From: Nanosynbacter sp.
GTDB lineage: Bacteria; Patescibacteriota; Saccharimonadia; Saccharimonadales; Saccharimonadaceae
DNA: 37,695 nt
Assembly: GCA_015257455.1 (NCBI GenBank)
Contig: JABZKD010000006.1
Location: 1 to 37,695, forward strand
Reading direction: 5' to 3'
Within the stretch, counting starts at the first letter, position 1; every line of letters begins with the position of its first letter. Shown one piece after another: positions 17,600-25,955 of this stretch. Both the position numbers and the translations under genes were made by a program. Below the pieces are notes generated by a model that worked only from the letters and a program-made list of their open reading frames with translations, ran no database searches and was not told the DNA's origin.

Positions 17600-17605
17600 G
17601 GAGCT

Positions 17606-17614
17606 ATTATAGCA
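17606..17614 (-). promoter_or_regulatory. Extended -10 before pth
   Basis: Minus strand TGC-TATAAT (TATAAT 17606-17611), 6 nt from ATG 17599. It predicts a leaderless mRNA. Confidence 0.7.
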
Positions 17615-17630
17615 AATTTTTGAGGTCAAG

Positions 17631-17656
17631 AAAAAGCCGCCACGGAGGTGACGGCT
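17631..17656 (-). terminator. Terminator after the PhoH-like gene
   Basis: Minus strand agccg/cggct stem (17652-17656 with 17635-17639), extendable across the loop, then TTTTT. It separates the PhoH-like unit from the pth promoter. Confidence 0.8.
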
Positions 17657-17707
17657 CAGAATTAGATTAAGAAATAGTTTCGATGAGATGAATGCTATGT
17701 ATATATA

Positions 17708-19588
17708 TTAATCTTCAACATAGTCATTGTCGTTTTCCCGGTCTAGTCCAAGAGGCTTAAGATTATCGAGAATCTGTCCAATGATGGAGCTTCTGACGAT
17801 GTCATTTTCATCCATAAAAATCTGAGCTGCGCGAGGAATACCCTTTAAGGCTCGGCGCGCATAGAGAATACCATTATGATGCTTGTTGACACCTTTAGCG
17901 TAAGGATGAGGCTGACTTTCGTCGCCTGTGAAGATCATTTTAGATTCCTCTCCGATACGAGTCATAGCAGCCAGCATCTGCTCATTAGTCATATCTTGAG
18001 CTTCGTCGACAATAATAAAATCATTCTGAAAACTCTTTCCTTTGATGTAGAAAATCGGAATAGAACGGAAGGATTTTTGGTAGGACAGATTAGCCTTGTC
18101 TTCTAGAAGCTGCTGCTTGACGCGAGGTTGAAGGTTGGATGATTTTTCAGAATATTTATTCTTACCTCTATTCTTCTCTTCATGCTTCCTCTTTTTGCTA
18201 GTTCGGCAAGTAAAAGTCTCTTTTTTGTCGATCATAGTATACTCATCATCGTCTTCATAGATCCAATTTTTACCATGGATGTAAGACTGATGTGTAACTT
18301 CTTCATGTTGCTGATCGATTAGGGTACTATTATTGCAGGGGTCGTTATTGTAAATTTTATGATAATTTAACAATGCATTGATAATATTGGCAGACTTGAT
18401 AGACATTTTTTCTTCCAAGTCTCCTGGCAAAGTACCAACGCCATCATCACCACGAACTTCTGAAGCAACAACGGAAACGATATCGTAGTTACCTTTTTGA
18501 ACTTGTTTCATTCCTTCAATGGCGGCAATAAAAGTTTTTCCGGTACCAGCACAGCCAGAAACTAGAATCATATCAATATTCTTATTATAGATAGAGTCTA
18601 AATACATGGCTTGACCAGGTGTTTTGGCTTTCAGGAAGGGTTTCTGTTTGCTATTTAGGTAGCTATTAAGGTGGACGATTTTATCTTCATCTCCACTAAC
18701 ATCTAAGCGGCCGATATTCCAAAATTCACCCTTACTTTTCCCGTAGTTTTCGTCATCGATGCTATCTTCGCAACTGAATTCAATGAATTCGTTAGGAGCC
18801 AAGGTAGGCTCATCTGGCATACGTTCTTCCCATTCTTCTAAGGGGATGAAGCCACCTTTTTGGACGAAGTGACTATAGAGGTCTGATGGAATGATACACT
18901 TGCGTCGGCCGGTGAATTTGAACTTGGGATCGGTTTCCAGCGGTAAGCTTTTAATGTTATGCGCCACGGCACAAACACGCATTTCCTTGTCGTTAGTTAC
19001 CAAACGGATCTTTTTATTCAGAGCCTCGGGTTCATCTTTGGCTTGTTTGCCTTTTTTGAGGCAGTGAGCTAAATCGAGAGTCTGTAAAAAGATTTGCTCA
19101 TCCATATTGACGGGTTCAAAATCCCAAGAAACCACGGCAGATTCGGTGCTTTTGATAATCATAAAAGCACGGCTACAGTTTTCAAAGGCAATTTGATTAC
19201 CAATATCTAGATTTGGATCGTGACCAAGTTTGGAAGATTCATCGGCTAGAACCGATTGCACGAGCTCGTCGATACGGCTTAAAACCTTACCGGCAATGAA
19301 GCTACGCTCAGAAGACTCGTGTCTGAAGCTTTTTAATTCATGAAGTACAGTATCAGGTATTACAATACATGAGTTTTTCAAGTTGATATTTTTAATAGCT
19401 AATTTCTTAAATCCGCGTTTGGTGGGAATAATATCTGGGTTATCGATAATAATATTAGTATCGATAACGTAATATTTTTCCTTGGGGTCAGTGGAAAGAT
19501 AAGCTACAGATTCTGCACTTGAGATGCTTCCAGAGGTCTTCTCCTTAAGACTTGTTTGAGCACTGAGTATACTTTTAATTTCACTCAT
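17708..19588 (-). CDS. PIN-PhoH protein (YlaK/PhoH2-type ATPase)
   Basis: A 626-aa fusion of an N-terminal PIN-type nuclease domain (about residues 38-215, with VIDTNIIIDN and LVTNDKEMR carrying the acidic residues) and a PhoH ATPase. Walker A is GCAGTGKT at 346-353 region and Walker B is FIIVDEAQDM at about 524-533, followed by TGDESQPHP. PIN-PhoH proteins of this kind are thought to unwind and cleave RNA. Between Walker A and B is an unusual charged insertion (about residues 415-495, with many Lys, Glu and Asn), which makes it longer than typical YlaK proteins. ATG 19588 has AAGGAG at a good distance. Its roughly 100-nt leader contains several perfect hairpins. It is monocistronic, with its own terminator. 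Confidence 0.92.
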   Translation of the reverse strand: MSEIKSILSAQTSLKEKTSGSISSAESVAYLSTDPKEKYYVIDTNIIIDNPDIIPTKRGFKKLAIKNINLKNSCIVIPDTVLHELKSFRHESSERSFIAGKVLSRIDELVQSVLADESSKLGHDPNLDIGNQIAFENCSRAFMIIKSTESAVVSWDFEPVNMDEQIFLQTLDLAHCLKKGKQAKDEPEALNKKIRLVTNDKEMRVCAVAHNIKSLPLETDPKFKFTGRRKCIIPSDLYSHFVQKGGFIPLEEWEERMPDEPTLAPNEFIEFSCEDSIDDENYGKSKGEFWNIGRLDVSGDEDKIVHLNSYLNSKQKPFLKAKTPGQAMYLDSIYNKNIDMILVSGCAGTGKTFIAAIEGMKQVQKGNYDIVSVVASEVRGDDGVGTLPGDLEEKMSIKSANIINALLNYHKIYNNDPCNNSTLIDQQHEEVTHQSYIHGKNWIYEDDDEYTMIDKKETFTCRTSKKRKHEEKNRGKNKYSEKSSNLQPRVKQQLLEDKANLSYQKSFRSIPIFYIKGKSFQNDFIIVDEAQDMTNEQMLAAMTRIGEESKMIFTGDESQPHPYAKGVNKHHNGILYARRALKGIPRAAQIFMDENDIVRSSIIGQILDNLKPLGLDRENDNDYVED

Positions 19589-19721
19589 AACTATCTCCTT
19601 TTTAAGGTACGAGAAATACGTTTTAGGTATTTCTGTAGGGTGGGGCTTGGATTTTTGAAGTCCAAGAATAGAGGTGCATCCTCTATTAGGCTAATTATTA
19701 CATATTTTTCTAAAAATTCAA
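19589..19721 (-). promoter_or_regulatory. Promoter and hairpin-rich leader of the PhoH-like gene
   Basis: Minus strand TTGAAT (19716-19721), 16-nt spacer, AATAAT (19694-19699) predict a start near 19687. The leader then holds three perfect hairpins: 8 bp (19680-19687 with 19667-19674), 6 bp (19661-19666 with 19646-19651) and 8 bp (19627-19634 with 19612-19619). The Shine-Dalgarno (19595-19600) can itself pair with CCTT at 19604-19607. The order suggests RNA-level control or 5' stabilisation. No known riboswitch consensus is recognised. Confidence 0.6.
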
Positions 19722-21026
19722 GAGTGAAAAATAGAGGTCGAGGAGTTTTTTGATCTGGTGGGATTGAAGATAAGTTTTTTCGCTAGCCGCGAGGTTTTGG
19801 CTGAGTTTTTGAATAATTTCTGGTTGATGGTAAATCTTAAGAAGCAGCTCTGCCATGGCGTGAGGAGTTGGTGATTTGGCGCAGAGGCCACCGTGATTGG
19901 GCACGATTTCGGACATATCAGGGTCGGCATAAATGACCGGCAGATTGCAGGCGGCGGCTTCTAGAATGGTGAGACCTTGGGTGTCAAATTGGTAAGAATT
20001 AATAATGGAAAGATGTTGGTCCTCGGTATATTTTTGGAGGATTTCTTGGTGTGGGATGGTGCCAAGAATTTTAATGGATGCCTCATCGAAATGTTTTTTG
20101 CAAAATTTTTGCACTTTGGACATTTGGTTGCCGTCGCCAATGATAGTAAAAATAAAACGAAAATTGGGCTCAAGTTTTTGAGCGATTCTGAGTGATTCTA
20201 GAAATGGTAAAATACGCTTTTCTTTCGAAAGACGAGAAAACCAGAGGATACGCAGAGGCTCGCTTCTCTGGTAGTTACGGATTTTAGGGGTGAAATTTGC
20301 AATTTCTTGATCGGCGATACCATTTGAAATTACAGAAATTGGACGAGTGACACCGAAAAGTTGAAGTTTTTTGGCAAAATGGGCGGATGGGGTAATTACT
20401 TGGTCGGCCAGATTGGCTTGGCGAGTCATCATTTGCCACATCTCACGACGTGCGATAGTGGGCGCGAGATTTTTGATCTCGGTGTTCTGGTAATCGGGCT
20501 TAGGAGATTTTTTCGCGATAGATTTTAGAGTAGTGCGATGAATTAGATTAATTCCAGTAGCGGCAAGGGTCTTAAAGGGATGTGGTACATTGATTGCGAT
20601 AGCCATATCTTCCCGACCGTGCATAGTTTGGACGACTTTAATACCGTATTTTTTGGCGAGTAAAAGACCAGCCATGCTAGTGGTGGCTTCATAATGGATA
20701 TGAAAAAGGTCAAAAGTTTCAGCGAGATTTGGGTATTTCTTCTCTATAAAACGCGTTACGTATTTAGTCCATTTGGAAAAAGGTGCGCCATTGACTAGAA
20801 ATTTGGCAGTCGGGACGAGAATAATGTTCGGGTCGTGATCGGCGCCAAATTTATTTAGGGGATTAGAATAATCTTTCTGAGTGCCAGGGCAAAAAATCGT
20901 GACTTGGTGTCCAAGTGCTTCTAGGCTGGTTTTTTGAGCGCGAATGGAAGATGGAATGCCGCCAGGAATACCAAGAAAAACATCGGTGAAAATCGCGATA
21001 TGAAGTTTAGAGTGAGGGTTTGGCAT
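19710..21026 (-). CDS. GT4-type glycosyltransferase
   Basis: A 438-aa GT-B fold glycosyltransferase (family 4, group 1 type). The N-terminal domain opens with IAIFTDVFLGIPGGI, followed by LFHIHYEATTSMAGLLLAKK and VVQTMHGRED. The C-terminal nucleotide-sugar domain has ISNGIAD, RILWFSRLSKEKR and FDTQGLTILEAAACNLPVI, the E(x7)E-like region of the family. Family members transfer sugars to diacylglycerol, lipid intermediates or other acceptors; the acceptor cannot be told here. No membrane helix is evident, so it probably acts at the inner face of the membrane. It lies 35 nt downstream of der, behind a palindrome overlapping its -10 (GATAAT 21036-21041, 9 nt from ATG). Confidence 0.88.
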   Translation of the reverse strand: MPNPHSKLHIAIFTDVFLGIPGGIPSSIRAQKTSLEALGHQVTIFCPGTQKDYSNPLNKFGADHDPNIILVPTAKFLVNGAPFSKWTKYVTRFIEKKYPNLAETFDLFHIHYEATTSMAGLLLAKKYGIKVVQTMHGREDMAIAINVPHPFKTLAATGINLIHRTTLKSIAKKSPKPDYQNTEIKNLAPTIARREMWQMMTRQANLADQVITPSAHFAKKLQLFGVTRPISVISNGIADQEIANFTPKIRNYQRSEPLRILWFSRLSKEKRILPFLESLRIAQKLEPNFRFIFTIIGDGNQMSKVQKFCKKHFDEASIKILGTIPHQEILQKYTEDQHLSIINSYQFDTQGLTILEAAACNLPVIYADPDMSEIVPNHGGLCAKSPTPHAMAELLLKIYHQPEIIQKLSQNLAASEKTYLQSHQIKKLLDLYFSLLNF

Positions 21027-21038
21027 GTTTTTGTGATT

Positions 21039-21054
21039 ATCTCATATATGAGAT
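21039..21054. promoter_or_regulatory. 16-bp perfect palindrome at the glycosyltransferase promoter
   Basis: atctcatatatgagat overlaps the minus-strand -10 (TGA-GATAAT, 21036-21044) of the glycosyltransferase in the short gap after der. It could be an operator for a dimeric repressor. With no T run it is a poor terminator. Confidence 0.5.
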
Positions 21055-21061
21055 ATTTAAT

Positions 21062-22477
21062 TTAAAGTAAATCTTTGGTACGATTGATAGATTTGCGTGG
21101 GCCATTTTTGCGGTCATTATGGAAGGAGAATTTAAGCGGGGTGCCGAGGAATGGGAATTTTTCACGAATACAACGCTCGAGATAACGTTTGTAAGACCAG
21201 TGGAGTAGTTCCATTTCGCGACCATGAATGACGAACCATGGTGGGCAGGTGTCGGTCTGAGTGATGTATTGGAGTTTTGGATGAGTATTTTTTAGTCCTG
21301 CTGGTGGATGAGAAATTACCGCTTCGTTTAGAACTTTATTGAGTTCGGAAGTCTTAAGTTCGGTGTGACGAGCGAGGTCAACTTCGGTGATAAGTTCAAA
21401 TAATTTGGTGACATTTTTGCCAGTTTCGGAGCTGGTGATAATCACTGGAGCGAAAGATAAGAAATTAAAATCGTGCTCTAGGTTGTCAAGAATATTGTCG
21501 ATTTGTGAAAGTTCCGTTGGTTTAGATTTATCGGAAATAGTAGAAACTACAGGGGTAGAATTATCGAGAAGATCAGATTTCGTGATGACTAAGATGACAC
21601 TTTTACCGGCTTCGATGATTTGGCCAGCGAGAGATTGGTCGAGCTTAGAATGTGACTCGGTGGAATCAACGAGCAAGAGACAGATATCGGATTCTTCGAT
21701 GGCGGAAAGAGTGCGAATAGCAGAAAATTTTTCGATACCGACTTCGCGCTTGCCAGGTTTGCGAAGACCAGCGGTGTCGAGAAATTCAATAGTTTGACCT
21801 TTGAATTTAAGTTCGAGACGGTTAATATCGCGAGTGGTTCCCTGTTTGGAGCTAGTGATAGCTTGTTGTTTTTGGCCAAGACGATTGAAGAGACTGGATT
21901 TACCAACGTTAGGGCGACCAATCAGGGCGACCTTGATAGAAGTTTCGGTTTTGGTTTCAGGGTCAGCTTCGCTAGTGTTTGGATAAGAATTCAATTCGCG
22001 ATAAATGCGGGATTTGAGGTCTTTAATTCCCTGTCCGGTAGTGGCAGAAGTTTGATAAGTTTCATCTGCTTTTATACCAAATTTGATATATTCGGTAAAA
22101 GGTAGAGATTCTTTTAGGTCGGACTTATTTAGGACGAGAAGGACTGGCTTGCGAGATTTGAGCGCCATACGAGCAATATCTTTGTCGCGAAAATCTGGAT
22201 ATTTGGTAGAGTCGACGGTAAGTAAAATTAAATCTGCAGAATCAATGGCGTCCTCGATTTGATCCTGGATGGAAGCTTCGAAATCATCTTCAGGGTTTTT
22301 CAAACCAGCAGTATCAATAAGAGTAAAAGCTTGATCAATAGTCGCTACTACGCTGTCACGGGTAGTGCCGGCCTCACGCGCAACAATGGCAATATTTTTG
22401 TGTGCCATGCGATTTAATAGACTGGATTTACCAGCATTGGTTTGGCCGATGAGGGCGACAATTGGAAGCTTTTTCAT
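21062..22477 (-). CDS. der: Ribosome-assembly GTPase Der (EngA)
   Basis: A 471-aa protein with two tandem G domains and a C-terminal KH-like domain, the signature of Der, which is needed for 50S assembly. Domain 1: G1 GQTNAGKS (11-18), G3 DTAG (55-58), G4 NKSD (117-120). Domain 2: G1 GRPNVGKS (187-194), GTTRD, G3 DTAG (234-237), and a G4 that reads TKSD (299-302) instead of NKxD. The Asn-to-Thr change in the guanine-specificity motif is unusual. The C-terminus (HPPAGLKN...YITQTDTCPPWFVIHG...FPFLGTPLKFSF) is typical. The promoter TGT-TATAAT lies 7 nt before ATG 22477 with no Shine-Dalgarno. Confidence 0.96.
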   Translation of the reverse strand: MKKLPIVALIGQTNAGKSSLLNRMAHKNIAIVAREAGTTRDSVVATIDQAFTLIDTAGLKNPEDDFEASIQDQIEDAIDSADLILLTVDSTKYPDFRDKDIARMALKSRKPVLLVLNKSDLKESLPFTEYIKFGIKADETYQTSATTGQGIKDLKSRIYRELNSYPNTSEADPETKTETSIKVALIGRPNVGKSSLFNRLGQKQQAITSSKQGTTRDINRLELKFKGQTIEFLDTAGLRKPGKREVGIEKFSAIRTLSAIEESDICLLLVDSTESHSKLDQSLAGQIIEAGKSVILVITKSDLLDNSTPVVSTISDKSKPTELSQIDNILDNLEHDFNFLSFAPVIITSSETGKNVTKLFELITEVDLARHTELKTSELNKVLNEAVISHPPAGLKNTHPKLQYITQTDTCPPWFVIHGREMELLHWSYKRYLERCIREKFPFLGTPLKFSFHNDRKNGPRKSINRTKDLL

Positions 22478-22484
22478 GTGTTAT

Positions 22485-22493
22485 ATTATAACA
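22485..22493 (-). promoter_or_regulatory. Extended -10 before der
   Basis: Minus strand TGT-TATAAT (TATAAT 22485-22490), 7 nt before ATG 22477. It predicts a start at or next to the A of ATG. Confidence 0.7.
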
Positions 22494-22613
22494 TCGAAAA
22501 TAGAGTATGTAAAGAAAAAACCTGAGTTAACATCTCAAGTGCAACAACTATCATCTATCTTCGGGCTTCGATCCGGGGGTAAACCTTTTTAAGAAAGCCG
22601 CAAAAACTGTTTT

Positions 22614-23810
22614 TTAATGCCTAACTATAATCATCGTATTATCGTCATAGGCAGAAGAACGCTTAATTTCATCATATTCAGCTTGGGTATAGTAGCCAGA
22701 AGCTCGTTCTTCCCCACTATCGATAGGCTCATCTAAGCCATCCTCATATTCGGCAATTGCGCGACGAATTACTGGGTTTGAGGCGTGATAGTGTGACATG
22801 GCTGGCGGAATAAAGAATCCGTCCATATCTTCACATTCTTGAATATCTTTAAATCGCTCGTCGGTAGACGGTCGAAATTCAAACGCAGGGACATCTTCTA
22901 GTAATGCCTTAGCAAGAGCAACTGGACGACCGGCATACTCCTCAGAAATTATATCCCAATCCGCAAGATCTTCCGTAAATACGCGAGCCGTCCTAGCGCC
23001 ACGACTCATAGCCTTATTCAAGAATAGCGCAATATCAAAAGAGCCGATATATTCTGGTTGTTCCATATCTTCAATGAGAGGAATGGAGTTTGAGATTTGC
23101 GAGAATACGCTCCTCATCATTAAGGCTTTCAGGAACAGCCGACTACTTATGTCATCACCGTCATAAGGATGCTCAAAATAGGTAGGGCGAATAATGTTCT
23201 CTTGGAAATCATTATAAGCAAAATTACTGACAATGAGTTTGCCATCTTTAATCAAACTTTGATTGACTGTAAAGTCACGAGTTCTAAAATAGTGGTCTAG
23301 GGTGTCATCTCCGATACTATGACCAAAAGTATAGTCATCTGGCATAAACTTGCGCGAGAGCTTGTCTAGGGCATCATAATCAACCTCACTATTACCTTCT
23401 TCATCAGTAATATTTATAAGATCAATATCGCGGATAGGTTCACGCTCACCAGTTATAATTTCTCTTGCTATGCTACGAGCCACACCGCCCATAACGGCAA
23501 CGCCATGCGGTAATTCGCTGAGGAAAGAATAACGCTCTAATATTTCCGCCGGCAAAGGAATCTCTTGGAGTGTTAATTTTTCTTCATCGAAGTCAGCACG
23601 TTCCTCGCCATAATCATCATCGTAGCCATTCTCCTCGTCGTACTCACCGTCATCATAATTGTCCTCTCCGTAATAATCATCGTAGTCAGTATCGTCCTCT
23701 TGTTTGCTAGTAACGCGAGATAAACCATTGACGGCTAATTCTGCAATATCTGGATCAGATTCTGGCTCATTTTCAAACGATTCTGGATTACGACGCAAGA
23801 ACTCACTCAT
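22614..23810 (-). CDS. Divergent CCA/poly(A)-polymerase-like nucleotidyltransferase
   Basis: A 398-aa protein. Residues about 100-190 resemble the head domain of class II tRNA nucleotidyltransferases: VAVMGGVARSIAREII (GG at 108-109), GEREPIRDIDLI with the metal-binding DxD at 128-130, and RTRDFTVNQSL (176-186), like the RDFTINA motif of CCA enzymes. The first 80 residues are strongly acidic and Tyr/Asp-rich. The neck, body and tail of a normal CCA enzyme are not recognisable. It is probably a pol-beta superfamily nucleotidyltransferase with unknown substrate; calling it the cell's CCA enzyme would go beyond the evidence. ATG 23810 is chosen for GAAGG upstream and for the overlap with a possible leader peptide; an upstream in-frame TTG is rejected. 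Confidence 0.7.
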   Translation of the reverse strand: MSEFLRRNPESFENEPESDPDIAELAVNGLSRVTSKQEDDTDYDDYYGEDNYDDGEYDEENGYDDDYGEERADFDEEKLTLQEIPLPAEILERYSFLSELPHGVAVMGGVARSIAREIITGEREPIRDIDLINITDEEGNSEVDYDALDKLSRKFMPDDYTFGHSIGDDTLDHYFRTRDFTVNQSLIKDGKLIVSNFAYNDFQENIIRPTYFEHPYDGDDISSRLFLKALMMRSVFSQISNSIPLIEDMEQPEYIGSFDIALFLNKAMSRGARTARVFTEDLADWDIISEEYAGRPVALAKALLEDVPAFEFRPSTDERFKDIQECEDMDGFFIPPAMSHYHASNPVIRRAIAEYEDGLDEPIDSGEERASGYYTQAEYDEIKRSSAYDDNTMIIVRH

Positions 23811-23848
23811 AAATAAACCTTCGAAGAAGTTTTTATTTTGATAATCAT
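23807..23848 (-). CDS. Possible 13-aa leader peptide overlapping the nucleotidyltransferase start
   Basis: TATAAT (23855-23860, minus strand) is followed after exactly 6 nt by ATG 23848, the spacing seen at the leaderless genes here. The ORF reads MIIKIKTSSKVYL and stops with TGA, which overlaps the nucleotidyltransferase ATG (ATGA, 23810-23807). That arrangement suggests translational coupling: a ribosome starting leaderlessly on the mini-ORF would finish on the downstream start next to its GAAGG site. It could be coincidence, since the ORF is short. Confidence 0.4.
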   Translation of the reverse strand: MIIKIKTSSKVYL

Positions 23849-23860
23849 AACACAATTATA

Positions 23861-24117
23861 CTATTTTTAGAGATTTCTAGAACTTGGAATCTGAAATAAC
23901 ATTTCAAATGTTGTACTTTAAGGGGCAGAGTAATGAGCTGAATTGAGTATATAAATACAAGGCTTATTATTACGATATATTGCTTAGAGCAATTAACTCC
24001 TGTTGATATTTTTTGATTAGGATTAGGTGGATGGCGCTTTGGTGCGCTGCTTGGTAAAGTAGGGTTTCAAAAATAATTTTAATGCTAGGTTTTGCTGATT
24101 TTTGATTTTGCTTATGG
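23861..24117. other. Intergenic region before the third BspA-like gene
   Basis: No ORF is supported. There are small hairpins (for example ttgct/agcaa near 23980-23993) and an AT-rich approach to the promoter. No recognisable RNA. Confidence 0.4.
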
Positions 24118-24123
24118 TAAAAT
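24116..24123 (+). promoter_or_regulatory. Promoter of the third BspA-like gene
   Basis: TTATGG-TAAAAT (TAAAAT 24118-24123) is identical to the -10 region of the two other BspA-like genes and ends 6 nt before ATG 24130. No Shine-Dalgarno is present. Confidence 0.65.
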
Positions 24124-24129
24124 AAATTT

Positions 24130-25943
24130 ATGCCAAAAATTACTTTCTCTCATAATTTTTTGTGGGTAAATTTTCAAAGGAATTTTACTTTTCTATTAGG
24201 ACTTTGTTTGTCAATTTTTGTTTTTAATTTTAATTTTAATATTACCGCGGTTTTTGCTGTACAGACGCCAACTTTATCGGTGTCGGTAGATAATGCGGCG
24301 GTGAATGTGAATGGTAATCAGGTGATTAATTCCGTGAACGGGGCTACGGAATTGCCACTAAATTTAACGATAAATACGACAAATAAAACTGGCTACACGG
24401 CGACGCTAAATACGGAAACTAACGAGACGGCTCTGGTGAATTCGGGCTCGGCGAGTGGGGCGAAGATTGATTCGATTACGGGAACTAGTAGTATTTTGAA
24501 TTTGCCGGTAAATACCTGGGGTTTTAAACTTCAAATGAAACTAATTATAATCCAATTCCCTCACTAGCAACGCCAATGAGTATTTTCCAGACCACGGAAA
24601 AAACCAATGGCAATGACGTACGGGGGTTAAATATTGGTATGAAGCTAGGTCAGAATATTGAAAGCGGCAGCTATGATAATAAGCTAATTTTTTCGGTGGT
24701 GACGAACGCTGGTTTGACGTATGCAAAATTTGTATCTGGGGTGGAATTTGCGAACACGCTAGCTATTATAGATACGGCCCCACCAAATGTATATGGATTT
24801 TCCGTTCAAAAATACAGAACGAACCATATAAAGAGGAGTAATGTTTTGCCTGAAAATAATTCAATAACTATAAAGAATATTCAATCTAGTGATTCTGACT
24901 ATGAAATAAAAGCTTGGCTAAACACGGACGAAAACACAATATATTATTGGAGTCAAGCTGACAGGATTTTACTTAATGAAGATGCGTCTGAAATGTTTAG
25001 TAATTTTCCTGTACTTAAGACAATAGATTTTTCCACGGTGGAAACTACGGAAACTACCAATATGTCAAGAATGTTTAGTGGATTAGAAAAACTTGAGAAA
25101 TTGGATGTAACAAATTTTGATACTTCGAATGTGACTAATATGTCTGGTATGTTCACTAATCTATATAAAATAGACCGGTTAGACTTATCGAATTTTAATA
25201 CATCAAATGTAGTAGATATGGGATCAATGTTTTTCACTGGAAGCTCCGCTTTATCTAATCTAAAAACACTAATTGTGTCATCTTTTAACACGAAAAAAGT
25301 AATACGGATGAGAAATATGTTTTTTGGATTAGCTAAAGTTGAACAGCTAGATGTATCTTCATTTGATACCGGTAATGTAACCGATATGATAGGCATGTTT
25401 GACGGAATGGCCTCTGTAACAGAATTAGATGTAAGTCGCTTTAAAACAGAGAAAGTAACTGATATGTCGAATATGTTCCACTACTTATGTAATTTAAGAG
25501 AGCTGAATGTGTCTTCATTTAACACTAGTAATGTTACTAATATGCATAGTATGTTTGATGGGACTAAGAACTTGAAGCATCTAGACCTATCCATGTTCGA
25601 TACTGGTAGGGTTGAGTATATGAGCAGAATGTTTGCTGAAATGAATTCATTAATAGAATTGGATATTTCTTCCTTTAATACTTCAAAAGTCAGTAATTTT
25701 AATGAAATATTTGCATTGGGATCATTAGAAGATGATGCGTTGGAGCATATTTATGTTAATAATGATTTTAATACGACCTCTATTATGATACCAGAACGCA
25801 GATATTCGAGTGATATGTTCAAGAATCGCAAGAAGCTTCGTGGTGGCAACGGTTCGTATCTCGCTGACCCGTCTACGGCGGATAAAACCTGGCTTCGCGT
25901 GGATCGTCCGGGTGTACAGGGTTACTTTACACGCAAATCTTAG
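24130..25943 (+). pseudogene. Third BspA-like surface protein gene, frameshifted
   Basis: A full-length relative of the proteins at 1993 and 4190, split by a one-base loss. From ATG 24130 the frame runs through a signal peptide (FLLGLCLSIFVF, cleavage likely after VFA) and most of the N-terminal domain to NTWGFK, then leaves frame and stops at 24567. The other frame continues the homology directly (SNETNYNPIPS, then LNIGMKLGQNIESGSYDNK), with about nine DUF285 repeats and the standard tail LRGGNGSYLA...GVQGYFTRKS. Restoring one A in tttaaac near 24520-24530 gives WGFKTSNETNYNPIP and a protein of about 604 aa. No long homopolymer is present, so this looks like a recent mutation or a sequencing error, not a phase switch. 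Confidence 0.88.
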
Positions 25944-25955
25944 TGCCTGAATAAA

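Noticed and set aside
22515..22545. Terminator between the nucleotidyltransferase and der
   Set aside because: The tgag/ctca stem is only 4-5 bp. The T run is present but the hairpin is too weak to list.
24510..24560. Programmed -1 frameshift in the third BspA-like gene
   Set aside because: The zero-frame codons TTT AAA CTT do not form an X-XXY-YYZ slippery heptamer, and slipping on TTT would meet a TAA codon. A simple deletion explains it.
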